NCBI GenBank assembly: GCA_963966185.1
Contig: CAWZYM010000209.1
Span: 867,001-931,000, forward strand
Reading direction: 5' to 3'
DNA length: 64,000 nucleotides
DNA from: Rhabditoides inermis
Taxonomy: Eukaryota > Nematoda > Chromadorea > Rhabditida > Rhabditidae
This document shows positions 51,379 through 63,314 of this stretch, piece after piece; within the stretch, counting starts at the first letter, position 1; every line of letters starts with the position of its first letter. The notes beneath the pieces were generated by a model. The model was given only the letters and a program-made list of their open reading frames with translations, made no database searches and was not told the DNA's origin. A program made the position numbers and the translations under genes.

Positions 51379-53164
51379 ATGTTTATTTTATATTTGAGAC
51401 GCGTTTTAGGGCTCAGTTTGATATCTCCCATTCTCACACTGTTCCAGTCCTGAAAAAGACTGCCTGTTTAACAGTTCTGTAAATTATTTCGTGAATCCGG
51501 CGCCTCATCTATGCACAGTCAGCTATCCCGATCAAAAGGAACGAAATTATTTATTTTCTTTGAGACGCGTTTTAGGGCCCAGTTTGATATCTGCCACTCT
51601 CACATTGTTTCAGTCCTGAAAAAGACTGCCTGTTTAACAGTTCTGTGAAATTTTTCGTGAATCCGGCGTCTCATCTATGCACAATAAGCTATCCCGATCA
51701 AAAGGCACGAAAATATTTATTTCCTTTGAGACGCGTTTTAGGGCCCAGTTTGATATCTGCCATTCTCGTATGTTTTCAGTCCTGAAAAAGACTGCCTGTT
51801 TAACAGTTCTGTAAATTATTTCGTGAATCCGGCGCCTCATCTATGCACAGTCAGCTATCCCGATCAAAAGGCACGAAATGTGTTTTTTTTTTCATTTTAG
51901 ACACGTTTTAGGGCACAGTTTGATATCTCCCATTCTCACACTGTCTCAGACCTGAAAAAGACTGCCTATTTAACAGTTCTGTAAATTATTTCGTGAATCC
52001 GGCGCCTCATCTAAACACAGTCAGCTATCCCGATCAAAAGGCACGAAAATGTTTATTTTATATTTGAGACGCGTTTTAGGGCTCAGTTTGATATCTCCCA
52101 TTCTCACACTGTTCCAGTCCTGAAAAAGACTGCCTGTTTAACAGTTCTGTAAATTATTTCGTGAATCCGGCGCCTCATCTATGCACAGTAGCTATCCTGA
52201 TCAAAAGGCACGAAATGTTTATTTTTTTCATTTGAGACACGTTTTAGGGCCCAGTTTGATATCTCCATTCTGACACTGTTGCAGTGCTGAAAAAGACTGC
52301 CTGTTTTACAGTTCTGTAAATTATTTCGTGAATCCGGCGTCTCATCTATGCACAGTCAGCTATCCCGATCAAAAGGCACGAACATGTGTATTTTATATTT
52401 GAGACACGTTTTAGGGCCCAGATTGATTTTTCTCATTCTCACACTGTTTCAGTCCTGAAAAAGACTGCCTGTTTTACAGTTCTGTGAATTATTTCGTGAA
52501 TCCGGCGTCTCATCTATGCACAGTCAGCTATCCCGATCAAAAGGCACGAACATGTGTATTTTATATTTGAGACACGTTTTAGGGCCCAGATTGATTTTTC
52601 TCATTCTCACACTGTTTCAGTCCTGAAAAAGACTGCCTGTTTAAAAGTTCTGTAAATTATTTCGTGAATCCGGCGCCTCATCTATACACAGTCTGCTATC
52701 CCGATCAAAAGGAACGAAATTATTTATTTTCTTTGAGACGCGTTTTAGGGCCCAGTTTGATATCTGCCACTCTCACATTGTTTCAGTCCTGAAAAAGACT
52801 GCCTGTTTAACAGTTCTGTGAAATTTTTCGTGAATCCGGCGTCTCATCTATGCACAATAAGCTATCCCGATCAAAAGGCACGAAAATATTTATTTTCTTT
52901 GAGACGCGTTTTAGGGCCCAGTTTGATATCTGCCATTCTCATATGTTTTCAGTCCTGAAAAAGACTGCCTGTTAAACAGTTCTGTGAATTATTTCGTGAA
53001 TTCGGCGCTTCATCTATGCAGAGTAAGCTATCCCGATCAAAAGGCACGAAAATGTTTAATTTATATTTGAGACACGTTTTAGGGCCCAGTTTGATATCTC
53101 CATTATCACACTGTTTCAGTCCTGAAAAAGACTGCTTGTTTAACAGTTCTGTAAATTATTTCGT
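50151..53164 (+). repeat. 18-monomer higher-order repeat, unit 1
   Basis: A 3014-bp unit, counted from CGTGATTCCGTCGCC. It contains the module start (50243), CACGATTTAGGGCCC, GACGCG units, a minus-strand open frame at 51634-51840 that is satellite, units with TGACACTGTTGCAGTGC, two CCCAGATTGATTTTTC units, and a distinctive GAATTCGGCGCTTC/GCAGAGTAAGC unit near 53000. One private base change, CTAAACACAG near 52012, separates it from units 2 and 3 (CTATACACAG). Confidence 0.9.
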
Positions 53165-56100
53165 GATTCCGTCGCCTCATCTATGCACAGTCAGCTATCC
53201 CGATCAAAAGGCACGAAAATGTTTATTTTATATTTGAGACACGTTTTAGGGCCAAGTTGGATATCTCCCATTCTCACACTGTTTCAGACCTAAAAAAAGA
53301 CTGCCTGTTTAACAGTTCTGTAAATTATTTCGTGAATCCGGCGCCTCATCTATGCACAGTCAGCTATCCCGATCAAAAGGCACGAAATGTTTTTTTTTCA
53401 TTTGAGACACGTTTTAGGGCCCAGTTTGATATCTCCCATTCTCACACTGCTTCAGACCTGAAAAAGACTGCCTGTTTAACAGTTCTGTAAATTATTTCGT
53501 GAATCCGGCGCCTCATCTATGCACAGTCAGCTATCCCGATCAAAAGGCACGAAATGTTTTTTTTTCATTTGAGACACGTTTTAGGGCCCAGTTTGATATC
53601 TCCCATTCTCACACTGCTTCAGTCCTGAAAAATACTGCCTGTTTAACAGTTCTGTAATATATTTCGTGAATCCGGCGCCTCATCTATGCACAGTCAGCTA
53701 TCCCGATCAAAAGGCACGAAATGTTTTTTTTTCATTTGAGACACGTTTTAGGGCCCAGTTTGATATCTCCCATTCTCACTTTGCTTCAGTCCTGAAAAAT
53801 ACTGCCTGTTTAACAGTTCTGTAAATTATTTCGTGAATCCGGCGCCTCATCTATGCACAGTCAGCTATCCCGATCAAAAGGCACGAAATGTTTTTTTTTT
53901 CATTTGAGACACGTTTTAGAGCCCAGTTTGATATCTCCCATTCTCACACTGCTTCAGACCTGAAAAAGACTGCCTGTTTAACAGTTCTGTAAATTATTTC
54001 GTGAATCCGGCGCCTCATCTATGCACAGTCAGCTATCCCGATCAAAAGGCACGAAATGTTTTTTTTTCATTTGAGACACGATTTAGGGCCCAGTTTGATA
54101 TCTCCCATTCTCACACTGTTTCAGACCTGAAAAATACTGCCTGTTTAACAGTTCTGTAAATTATTTCGTGAATCCGGCGCCTCATCTATGCACAGTCAGC
54201 TATCCCGATCAAAAGGCACGAAATGTTTTTTTTTTTCATTTGAGACACGTTTTAGGGCCCAGTTTGATATCTCCCATTCTCACACTGTTTCAGACCTGAA
54301 AAAGACTGCCTGTTTAACAGTTCTGTAAATTATTTCGTGAATCCGGCGCCTCATCTATACACAGTCAGCTATCCCGATCAAAAGGCACGAAAATGTTTAT
54401 TTTATATTTGAGACGCGTTTTAGGGCTCAGTTTGATATCTCCCATTCTCACACTGTTCCAGTCCTGAAAAAGACTGCCTGTTTAACAGTTCTGTAAATTA
54501 TTTCGTGAATCCGGCGCCTCATCTATGCACAGTCAGCTATCCCGATCAAAAGGAACGAAATTATTTATTTTCTTTGAGACGCGTTTTAGGGCCCAGTTTG
54601 ATATCTGCCACTCTCACATTGTTTCAGTCCTGAAAAAGACTGCCTGTTTAACAGTTCTGTGAAATTTTTCGTGAATCCGGCGTCTCATCTATGCACAATA
54701 AGCTATCCCGATCAAAAGGCACGAAAATATTTATTTCCTTTGAGACGCGTTTTAGGGCCCAGTTTGATATCTGCCATTCTCGTATGTTTTCAGTCCTGAA
54801 AAAGACTGCCTGTTTAACAGTTCTGTAAATTATTTCGTGAATCCGGCGCCTCATCTATGCACAGTCAGCTATCCCGATCAAAAGGCACGAAATGTGTTTT
54901 TTTTTCATTTTAGACACGTTTTAGGGCACAGTTTGATATCTCCCATTCTCACACTGTCTCAGACCTGAAAAAGACTGCCTATTTAACAGTTCTGTAAATT
55001 ATTTCGTGAATCCGGCGCCTCATCTATACACAGTCAGCTATCCCGATCAAAAGGCACGAAAATGTTTATTTTATATTTGAGACGCGTTTTAGGGCTCAGT
55101 TTGATATCTCCCATTCTCACACTGTTCCAGTCCTGAAAAAGACTGCCTGTTTAACAGTTCTGTAAATTATTTCGTGAATCCGGCGCCTCATCTATGCACA
55201 GTAGCTATCCTGATCAAAAGGCACGAAATGTTTATTTTTTTCATTTGAGACACGTTTTAGGGCCCAGTTTGATATCTCCATTCTGACACTGTTGCAGTGC
55301 TGAAAAAGACTGCCTGTTTTACAGTTCTGTAAATTATTTCGTGAATCCGGCGTCTCATCTATGCACAGTCAGCTATCCCGATCAAAAGGCACGAACATGT
55401 GTATTTTATATTTGAGACACGTTTTAGGGCCCAGATTGATTTTTCTCATTCTCACACTGTTTCAGTCCTGAAAAAGACTGCCTGTTTTACAGTTCTGTGA
55501 ATTATTTCGTGAATCCGGCGTCTCATCTATGCACAGTCAGCTATCCCGATCAAAAGGCACGAACATGTGTATTTTATATTTGAGACACGTTTTAGGGCCC
55601 AGATTGATTTTTCTCATTCTCACACTGTTTCAGTCCTGAAAAAGACTGCCTGTTTAAAAGTTCTGTAAATTATTTCGTGAATCCGGCGCCTCATCTATAC
55701 ACAGTCTGCTATCCCGATCAAAAGGAACGAAATTATTTATTTTCTTTGAGACGCGTTTTAGGGCCCAGTTTGATATCTGCCACTCTCACATTGTTTCAGT
55801 CCTGAAAAAGACTGCCTGTTTAACAGTTCTGTGAAATTTTTCGTGAATCCGGCGTCTCATCTATGCACAATAAGCTATCCCGATCAAAAGGCACGAAAAT
55901 ATTTATTTTCTTTGAGACGCGTTTTAGGGCCCAGTTTGATATCTGCCATTCTCATATGTTTTCAGTCCTGAAAAAGACTGCCTGTTAAACAGTTCTGTGA
56001 ATTATTTCGTGAATTCGGCGCTTCATCTATGCAGAGTAAGCTATCCCGATCAAAAGGCACGAAAATGTTTAATTTATATTTGAGACACGTTTTAGGGCCC

Positions 56101-56177
56101 AGTTTGATATCTCCATTATCACACTGTTTCAGTCCTGAAAAAGACTGCTTGTTTAACAGTTCTGTAAATTATTTCGT
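53165..56177 (+). repeat. 18-monomer higher-order repeat, unit 2
   Basis: A 3013-bp unit in the same monomer order as unit 1, including the TGACACTGTTGCAGTGC and GAATTCGGCGCTTC monomers. Differences visible to me from unit 1 are T-run lengths and single bases. The near identity implies recent expansion or efficient homogenisation. Confidence 0.9.
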
Positions 56178-59100
56178 GATTCCGTCGCCTCATCTATGCA
56201 CAGTCAGCTATCCCGATCAAAAGGCACGAAAATGTTTATTTTATATTTGAGACACGTTTTAGGGCCAAGTTGGATATCTCCCATTCTCACACTGTTTCAG
56301 ACCTAAAAAAAGACTGCCTGTTTAACAGTTCTGTAAATTATTTCGTGAATCCGGCGCCTCATCTATGCACAGTCAGCTATCCCGATCAAAAGGCACGAAA
56401 TGTTTTTTTTTCATTTGAGACACGTTTTAGGGCCCAGTTTGATATCTCCCATTCTCACACTGCTTCAGACCTGAAAAAGACTGCCTGTTTAACAGTTCTG
56501 TAAATTATTTCGTGAATCCGGCGCCTCATCTATGCACAGTCAGCTATCCCGATCAAAAGGCACGAAATGTTTTTTTTTCATTTGAGACACGTTTTAGGGC
56601 CCAGTTTGATATCTCCCATTCTCACACTGCTTCAGTCCTGAAAAATACTGCCTGTTTAACAGTTCTGTAATATATTTCGTGAATCCGGCGCCTCATCTAT
56701 GCACAGTCAGCTATCCCGATCAAAAGGCACGAAATGTTTTTTTTTCATTTGAGACACGTTTTAGGGCCCAGTTTGATATCTCCCATTCTCACTTTGCTTC
56801 AGTCCTGAAAAATACTGCCTGTTTAACAGTTCTGTAAATTATTTCGTGAATCCGGCGCCTCATCTATGCACAGTCAGCTATCCCGATCAAAAGGCACGAA
56901 ATGTTTTTTTTTCATTTGAGACACGTTTTAGAGCCCAGTTTGATATCTCCCATTCTCACACTGCTTCAGACCTGAAAAAGACTGCCTGTTTAACAGTTCT
57001 GTAAATTATTTCGTGAATCCGGCGCCTCATCTATGCACAGTCAGCTATCCCGATCAAAAGGCACGAAATGTTTTTTTTTCATTTGAGACACGATTTAGGG
57101 CCCAGTTTGATATCTCCCATTCTCACACTGTTTCAGACCTGAAAAATACTGCCTGTTTAACAGTTCTGTAAATTATTTCGTGAATCCGGCGCCTCATCTA
57201 TGCACAGTCAGCTATCCCGATCAAAAGGCACGAAATGTTTTTTTTTTTCATTTGAGACACGTTTTAGGGCCCAGTTTGATATCTCCCATTCTCACACTGT
57301 TTCAGACCTGAAAAAGACTGCCTGTTTAACAGTTCTGTAAATTATTTCGTGAATCCGGCGCCTCATCTATACACAGTCAGCTATCCCGATCAAAAGGCAC
57401 GAAAATGTTTATTTTATATTTGAGACGCGTTTTAGGGCTCAGTTTGATATCTCCCATTCTCACACTGTTCCAGTCCTGAAAAAGACTGCCTGTTTAACAG
57501 TTCTGTAAATTATTTCGTGAATCCGGCGCCTCATCTATGCACAGTCAGCTATCCCGATCAAAAGGAACGAAATTATTTATTTTCTTTGAGACGCGTTTTA
57601 GGGCCCAGTTTGATATCTGCCACTCTCACATTGTTTCAGTCCTGAAAAAGACTGCCTGTTTAACAGTTCTGTGAAATTTTTCGTGAATCCGGCGTCTCAT
57701 CTATGCACAATAAGCTATCCCGATCAAAAGGCACGAAAATATTTATTTCCTTTGAGACGCGTTTTAGGGCCCAGTTTGATATCTGCCATTCTCGTATGTT
57801 TTCAGTCCTGAAAAAGACTGCCTGTTTAACAGTTCTGTAAATTATTTCGTGAATCCGGCGCCTCATCTATGCACAGTCAGCTATCCCGATCAAAAGGCAC
57901 GAAATGTGTTTTTTTTTTTCATTTTAGACACGTTTTAGGGCACAGTTTGATATCTCCCATTCTCACACTGTCTCAGACCTGAAAAAGACTGCCTATTTAA
58001 CAGTTCTGTAAATTATTTCGTGAATCCGGCGCCTCATCTATACACAGTCAGCTATCCCGATCAAAAGGCACGAAAATGTTTATTTTATATTTGAGACGCG
58101 TTTTAGGGCTCAGTTTGATATCTCCCATTCTCACACTGTTCCAGTCCTGAAAAAGACTGCCTGTTTAACAGTTCTGTAAATTATTTCGTGAATCCGGCGC
58201 CTCATCTATGCACAGTAGCTATCCTGATCAAAAGGCACGAAATGTTTATTTTTTTCATTTGAGACACGTTTTAGGGCCCAGTTTGATATCTCCATTCTGA
58301 CACTGTTGCAGTGCTGAAAAAGACTGCCTGTTTTACAGTTCTGTAAATTATTTCGTGAATCCGGCGTCTCATCTATGCACAGTCAGCTATCCCGATCAAA
58401 AGGCACGAACATGTGTATTTTATATTTGAGACACGTTTTAGGGCCCAGATTGATTTTTCTCATTCTCACACTGTTTCAGTCCTGAAAAAGACTGCCTGTT
58501 TTACAGTTCTGTGAATTATTTCGTGAATCCGGCGTCTCATCTATGCACAGTCAGCTATCCCGATCAAAAGGCACGAACATGTGTATTTTATATTTGAGAC
58601 ACGTTTTAGGGCCCAGATTGATTTTTCTCATTCTCACACTGTTTCAGTCCTGAAAAAGACTGCCTGTTTAAAAGTTCTGTAAATTATTTCGTGAATCCGG
58701 CGCCTCATCTATACACAGTCTGCTATCCCGATCAAAAGGAACGAAATTATTTATTTTCTTTGAGACGCGTTTTAGGGCCCAGTTTGATATCTGCCACTCT
58801 CACATTGTTTCAGTCCTGAAAAAGACTGCCTGTTTAACAGTTCTGTGAAATTTTTCGTGAATCCGGCGTCTCATCTATGCACAATAAGCTATCCCGATCA
58901 AAAGGCACGAAAATATTTATTTTCTTTGAGACGCGTTTTAGGGCCCAGTTTGATATCTGCCATTCTCATATGTTTTCAGTCCTGAAAAAGACTGCCTGTT
59001 AAACAGTTCTGTGAATTATTTCGTGAATTCGGCGCTTCATCTATGCAGAGTAAGCTATCCCGATCAAAAGGCACGAAAATGTTTAATTTATATTTGAGAC

Positions 59101-59191
59101 ACGTTTTAGGGCCCAGTTTGATATCTCCATTATCACACTGTTTCAGTCCTGAAAAAGACTGCTTGTTTAACAGTTCTGTAAATTATTTCGT
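56178..59191 (+). repeat. 18-monomer higher-order repeat, unit 3
   Basis: The last unit, about 3013 bp, again ending with the GAATTCGGCGCTTC monomer and a GATATCTCCATTATC unit. Where a fourth unit would start with CGTGATTCCGTCGCC, the sequence instead reads CGTGAATCCGGCGCC and passes into the divergent monomers that follow. Confidence 0.9.
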
Positions 59192-60929
59192 GAATCCGGC
59201 GCCTCATCTATGCACAGTCAGCTATCCCGATCAAAAGGCACGAAAATGTTTGTTTTTATTTGAGACACGTTTTAGGGCCCAGTTTGATATCTCCCATTCT
59301 CACACAGTTTCACTCCTAAAAAGGACTGCCTGTTCAACAGTTCTGTAAATTATTTCGTGAATCCGGCGCCTCATCTATGCACAGTCAGCTATCCCGATCA
59401 AAAGGCACGAAAATGTTTGTTTTTATTTGAGACACGTTTTAGGGCCCAGTTTGATATCTCCCATTCTCACACTGTTTCAGTCCTGAAAAAGACTGCTTGT
59501 TTAACAGTTCTGTAAATTATTTCGTGAATCCGGCGCCTCATCTATGCACAGTCAGCTATCCCGATCAAAAAACACGAATGTTTGTTTTCATTTGAGACAC
59601 GTTTTAAGGCCCAGTTTGATATCTCCCATTCTCACACAGTTTCACTCCTAAAAAATACTGCCTGTTTAACAGTTCTGTGAATTATTTCGTGAATCCGGCG
59701 CCTCATCTATGCACAGTCAGCTATCCCGATCAAAAGTCACGAAAATGTTTATTTTATATTTGAGACACGTTTTAGGGCCCAGTTTGATATCTCCCATTCT
59801 CACACTGTTTCAGTCCTGAAAAAGACTGCCTGTTTAACAGTTCTGTAAATTATTTCGTAAATCCGGCGTCTCATCTATGCACAGTCAGCTATCCCGATCA
59901 AAAGGCACGAAAATGTTTGTTTTTATTTGAGACACGTTTTAGGGCCCAGTTTGATATCTCCCACTCTCACACAGTTTCACTTCTAAAAAAACTGCCTTTT
60001 TTACAGTTCTGTAATTTGTTTCGTGAATCCGGCGCCTCATCTATACACAGTCAGCTATCCCGATCAAAAGGCACGAAAATGTTTATTTTATATTTGAGAC
60101 ACGTTTTAGGGCCCAGTTTGATATCTTCCATTCTCACACTGTTTCAGTCCTGAAAAAGACTGCCTGTTTAACAGTTCTGTAAATTATTTCGTGAATCCGG
60201 CGCCTCATCTATGCACAGTCAGCTATCCCGATCAAAAAACACGAAAATGTTTGTTTTTATTTGAGACACGTTTTAGGGCCCGGTTTGATATCTCCCATTC
60301 TCACACTGTTTCAGTCCTGAAAAAGACTGTCTGTTTAACAGTTCTGTAAATTATTTCGTGAATCCGGCGCCTCATCTATGCACAGTACTATCCTGATCAA
60401 AAGGCACGAAAATGTTTGTTTTTATTTGAGACACGTTTTAGGGCCCAGTTTGATATCTCCCATTCTCACACAGTTTCACTCCTGAAAAAGACTGCCTGTT
60501 TAACAGTTCTGTAAATTATTTCGTGAATCCGGCGCCTCATCTATGCACAGTCAGCTATCCCGATCAAAAGGCACGAAAATGTTTGTTTTTATTTGAGACA
60601 CGTTTTAGGGCCCAGTTTGATATCTCCCATTCTCACACTGTTTCAGTCCTGAAAAAGACTGTCTGTTTAACAGTTCTGTAAATTATTTCGTGAATCCGGC
60701 GCCTCATCTATACACAGTCAGCTATCCCGATCAAAAGGCACGAAAATGTGTATTTTATATTTGAGACACGTTTTAGAGCCCAGTTTGATATCTCCCATTC
60801 TCACACTGTTTCAGTCCTGAAAAAGACTGCCTGTTTAACAGTTCTGTAAATTATTTCGTGAATCCGGCGCCTCATCTATGCACAGTCAGCTATCCCGATC
60901 AAAAGGCACGAAAATGTTTACTTTATATT
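59192..60929 (+). repeat. Divergent satellite subfamily with TTTGTTTTTATTT linker
   Basis: About ten monomers. Many have the linker ATGTTTGTTTTTATTTGAG (near 59246, 59413, 59914, 60246, 60414, 60583), and several have CACAGTTTCACTCC in place of CACTGTTTCAGTCC. Changes seen only here include CAAAAAACACGAA, TTTTAAGGCCC, CGTAAATCCGG and CCCGGTTTGATATC. Long-range block structure fades here, as expected at a less homogenised part of an array. It leads directly into the copy of the window start. Confidence 0.85.
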
Positions 60930-62847
60930 TGAGACACGTTTTAGGGCCCAGTTTGATATCTCCCATTCTCACACTGTTTCAGTCCCGAAAAATACTGCCT
61001 GTTAACAGTTCTGTAAAATATTTCGTGAATCCGGCGCCTCATCTATGCACAGTCAGCTATCCCGATCAAAAGGCACGAAAATGTGTATTTTATATTTGAG
61101 ACACGTTTTAGGGCCCAGTTTGATATCTCCCATTCTCACACTGTTTCATTCCTGAAAAAGACTGCCTGTTTAAAAGTTCTGTAAATTATTTCGTGAATCC
61201 GGCGTCTCATCTATGCACAGTCAGCTATTCCGATCAAAAGGCACGAAAATGTGTATTTTATATTTGAGACACGTTTTAGGGCCCAGTTTGATATCTCCCA
61301 TTCTCACACAGTTTCACTTCTAAAAATGACTGCCTGTTTAACAAATCTGTAAAATATTTCGTGAATCCGGCGCCTCATCTATGCACAGTCAGCTATCCCG
61401 ATCAAAAGGCACGAAAATGTTTACTTTATATTTGAGACACGTTTTAGGGCCCAGTTTGATATCTTCCATTCTCACACAGTTTCACTTCTAAAAATGACTG
61501 CCTGTTTAACAAATCTGTAAAATATTTCGTGTATCCGGCGCCTCATCTATACACAGTCAGCTATCCCGATCAAAAGGCACGAAAATGTTTATTTTATATT
61601 TGAGACACGTTTTAGGGCACAATTTGATATCTCCCATTCTCACACTGTTTCAGTCCTGAAAAAGACTGCCTGTTTAACAGTTCTGTAAATTATTTCGTGT
61701 ATCCGGCGCCTCATCTATACACAGTCAGCTATCCCGATCAAAAGTGACGAAAATGTTTATTTTACATTTGAGACACGTTTTAGGGCCCAGTTGGATATCT
61801 CCCATTCTCACACTGTTTCAGTCCTGAAAAAGACTGCCTGTTTAACAACTCTGTAACTTATTTAGTGAATCCGGCGCCTCATCTATGCACAGTCAGCTAT
61901 CCCGATCAAAAAGAACGAAATGTTTATTTTATATTTGAGACACGTTTTAGGGCCCAGTTTGTTATCTTCCATTCTCACACAGTTTCACTCCTAAAAAAAG
62001 ACTGGTTGTTTAACAGTTCTGTAAATTATTTCGTGAATCCGGCGCCTCATCTATGCACAGTCAGCTATCCCGATCAAAAGGCACGAAAATGTTTATTTTA
62101 TATTTGAGACACGTTTTAGGGCCCAGTTTGATATCTGCCATTTTCACATTGTTTCAGTCTAGAAAAAGACTGCCTGTTTAACAGTTCTGTGAATTATTTC
62201 GTGAATCCGGCGCCTCATCTATGCACAATCAGCTATCCTGATCAAAAGGCACGAAATGTTTTTTTTTTCATTTGAGACACGTTTTAGGGCCCAGTTTGAT
62301 ATCTCCCATTCTCACACTGTTCAGACCTAAAAAAGACTGCCTGTTTAACAGTTCTGTAAATTATTTCGTGAATCCGGCATCTATGCACAGACAGCTATCC
62401 CGATCAAAAGGCACGAAATGTTTTTTTTCATTTGAGACACGTTTTAGGGCCCAGTTTGATATCTCCCATTCTCACACTGTTCAGACCTAAAAAAGACTGC
62501 CTGTTTAACAGTTCTGTAAATTATTTCGTGAATCCGGCGCCTCATTTATGCACAGTCTGCTATCCCGATCAAAAGGAACGAAATTGTTTATTTTATGTTT
62601 GAGACACGTTTTAGGGCCCAGTTTGATATCTGCCATTTTCACATTGTTTCAGTCCAGAAAAAGACTGCCTGTTTAACAGTTCTGTAAATTATTTCGTGAA
62701 TCCGGCGTCTCATCTATGCACAGTCAGCTATCCCGATCAAAAGGCACGAAATGTGTTGTTTTTTTTTCATTTTAGACACGTTTTAGGGCCCAATTTGATA
62801 TCTCTCATTCTCACAATGTTTCAGTCCTGAAAAAGACTGCCTGTTTA
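60930..62847 (+). repeat. Second copy of the window-start segment
   Basis: Matches 1-2085 at an offset of 60,929 bp before, and 60,761-60,762 bp after, a one-monomer deletion near 61530. Differences seen by eye: T1032 is G at 61793, A1096 is C at 61857, G at about 1706 is A at about 62467, and T-run lengths vary. The tail flanks the second element copy. Confidence 0.9.
62846..62847. other. TA target-site duplication, left, copy 2
   Basis: TA at the end of CTGTTTA, matching 2084-2085. Confidence 0.75.
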
Positions 62848-62934
62848 TAGTCGGATTGGATCCTATATGCCATCCGTGACAATTCACATGTTGTGCAGTT
62901 TTGTGCAACACAACATGCATGTTATCAAACATCC

Positions 62935-63023
62935 AAAACGCTTCCATAAGTAGGAATCGAACCCGTGGACAGGTCGCGGCGATTGTGCGCTGGCGGCGCG
63001 CACTACCACTGCGCCATAGAGGC
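62935..63023 (-). ncRNA. tRNA-like Pol III unit, left arm, element copy 2
   Basis: Same as the left unit of copy 1: A box at 63006-63016, B box at 62953-62963 and TTTT at 62935-62938, all on the minus strand. No base change from copy 1 was seen. The tRNA fold is incomplete, so function as a tRNA is unlikely. Confidence 0.6.
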
Positions 63024-63137
63024 AGTGGTTAGGAGATCGAAGAGAGAGCCCATCTAGCTCCACTGGCCTCTTCAGTGTACAATGATAAGATATGACGAGC
63101 AAACATATATGCGAAAATCAATGACCTCTGTGTATGA

Positions 63138-63225
63138 ACTTCATTGGCGCAGTGGTAGAGCGCGCCGCCAGCGCGCAATCGTTGCGATCTGCCCACGGAT
63201 TCGATCCCCTCTCACAAAGCGTTTT
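63138..63225 (+). ncRNA. tRNA-like Pol III unit, right arm, element copy 2
   Basis: Same as the right unit of copy 1: A box at 63145-63155, B box at 63198-63208 and TTTT at 63222-63225. It is outward-facing toward the satellite on its right. Confidence 0.6.
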
Positions 63226-63312
63226 GGATATTTGAAGTCATACACGTTGTGTTGCACGAAACTGCACAACATGTGAAATGTCACGGATGGCATATAGGAT
63301 CCAATTCGACTA

Positions 63313-63314
63313 TA
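63313..63314. other. TA target-site duplication, right, copy 2
   Basis: TA beginning TAACAGTTCTG after the element end, matching 2551-2552. Confidence 0.75.

Larger units (their letters stand above)
62848..63312. mobile_element. 465-bp non-autonomous long-TIR element with tRNA-like arms, copy 2
   Basis: I read it as identical to copy 1 at 2086-2550, at a constant offset of 60,762 bp, in the same position of the same flanking monomers and with the same TA duplication. It is therefore a passive duplicate carried by the array and not a second transposition. The arms lie at 62848-63016 and 63145-63312, with the spacer at 63017-63144. Confidence 0.8.

Noticed and set aside
51634..57866. Minus-strand 68-codon open frames at 51634, 54648 and 57660
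   Set aside because: One frame copied with the 18-monomer repeat. The sequence is reverse-complement satellite with nothing protein-like about it.
1104..62490. Plus-strand open frames of 64-101 codons repeated through the array
   Set aside because: They are satellite monomers read in a frame that stays open because the unit is about 168 bp. They recur wherever the same monomers recur and break with one-base T-run changes. There is no separate start signal, domain or codon pattern.
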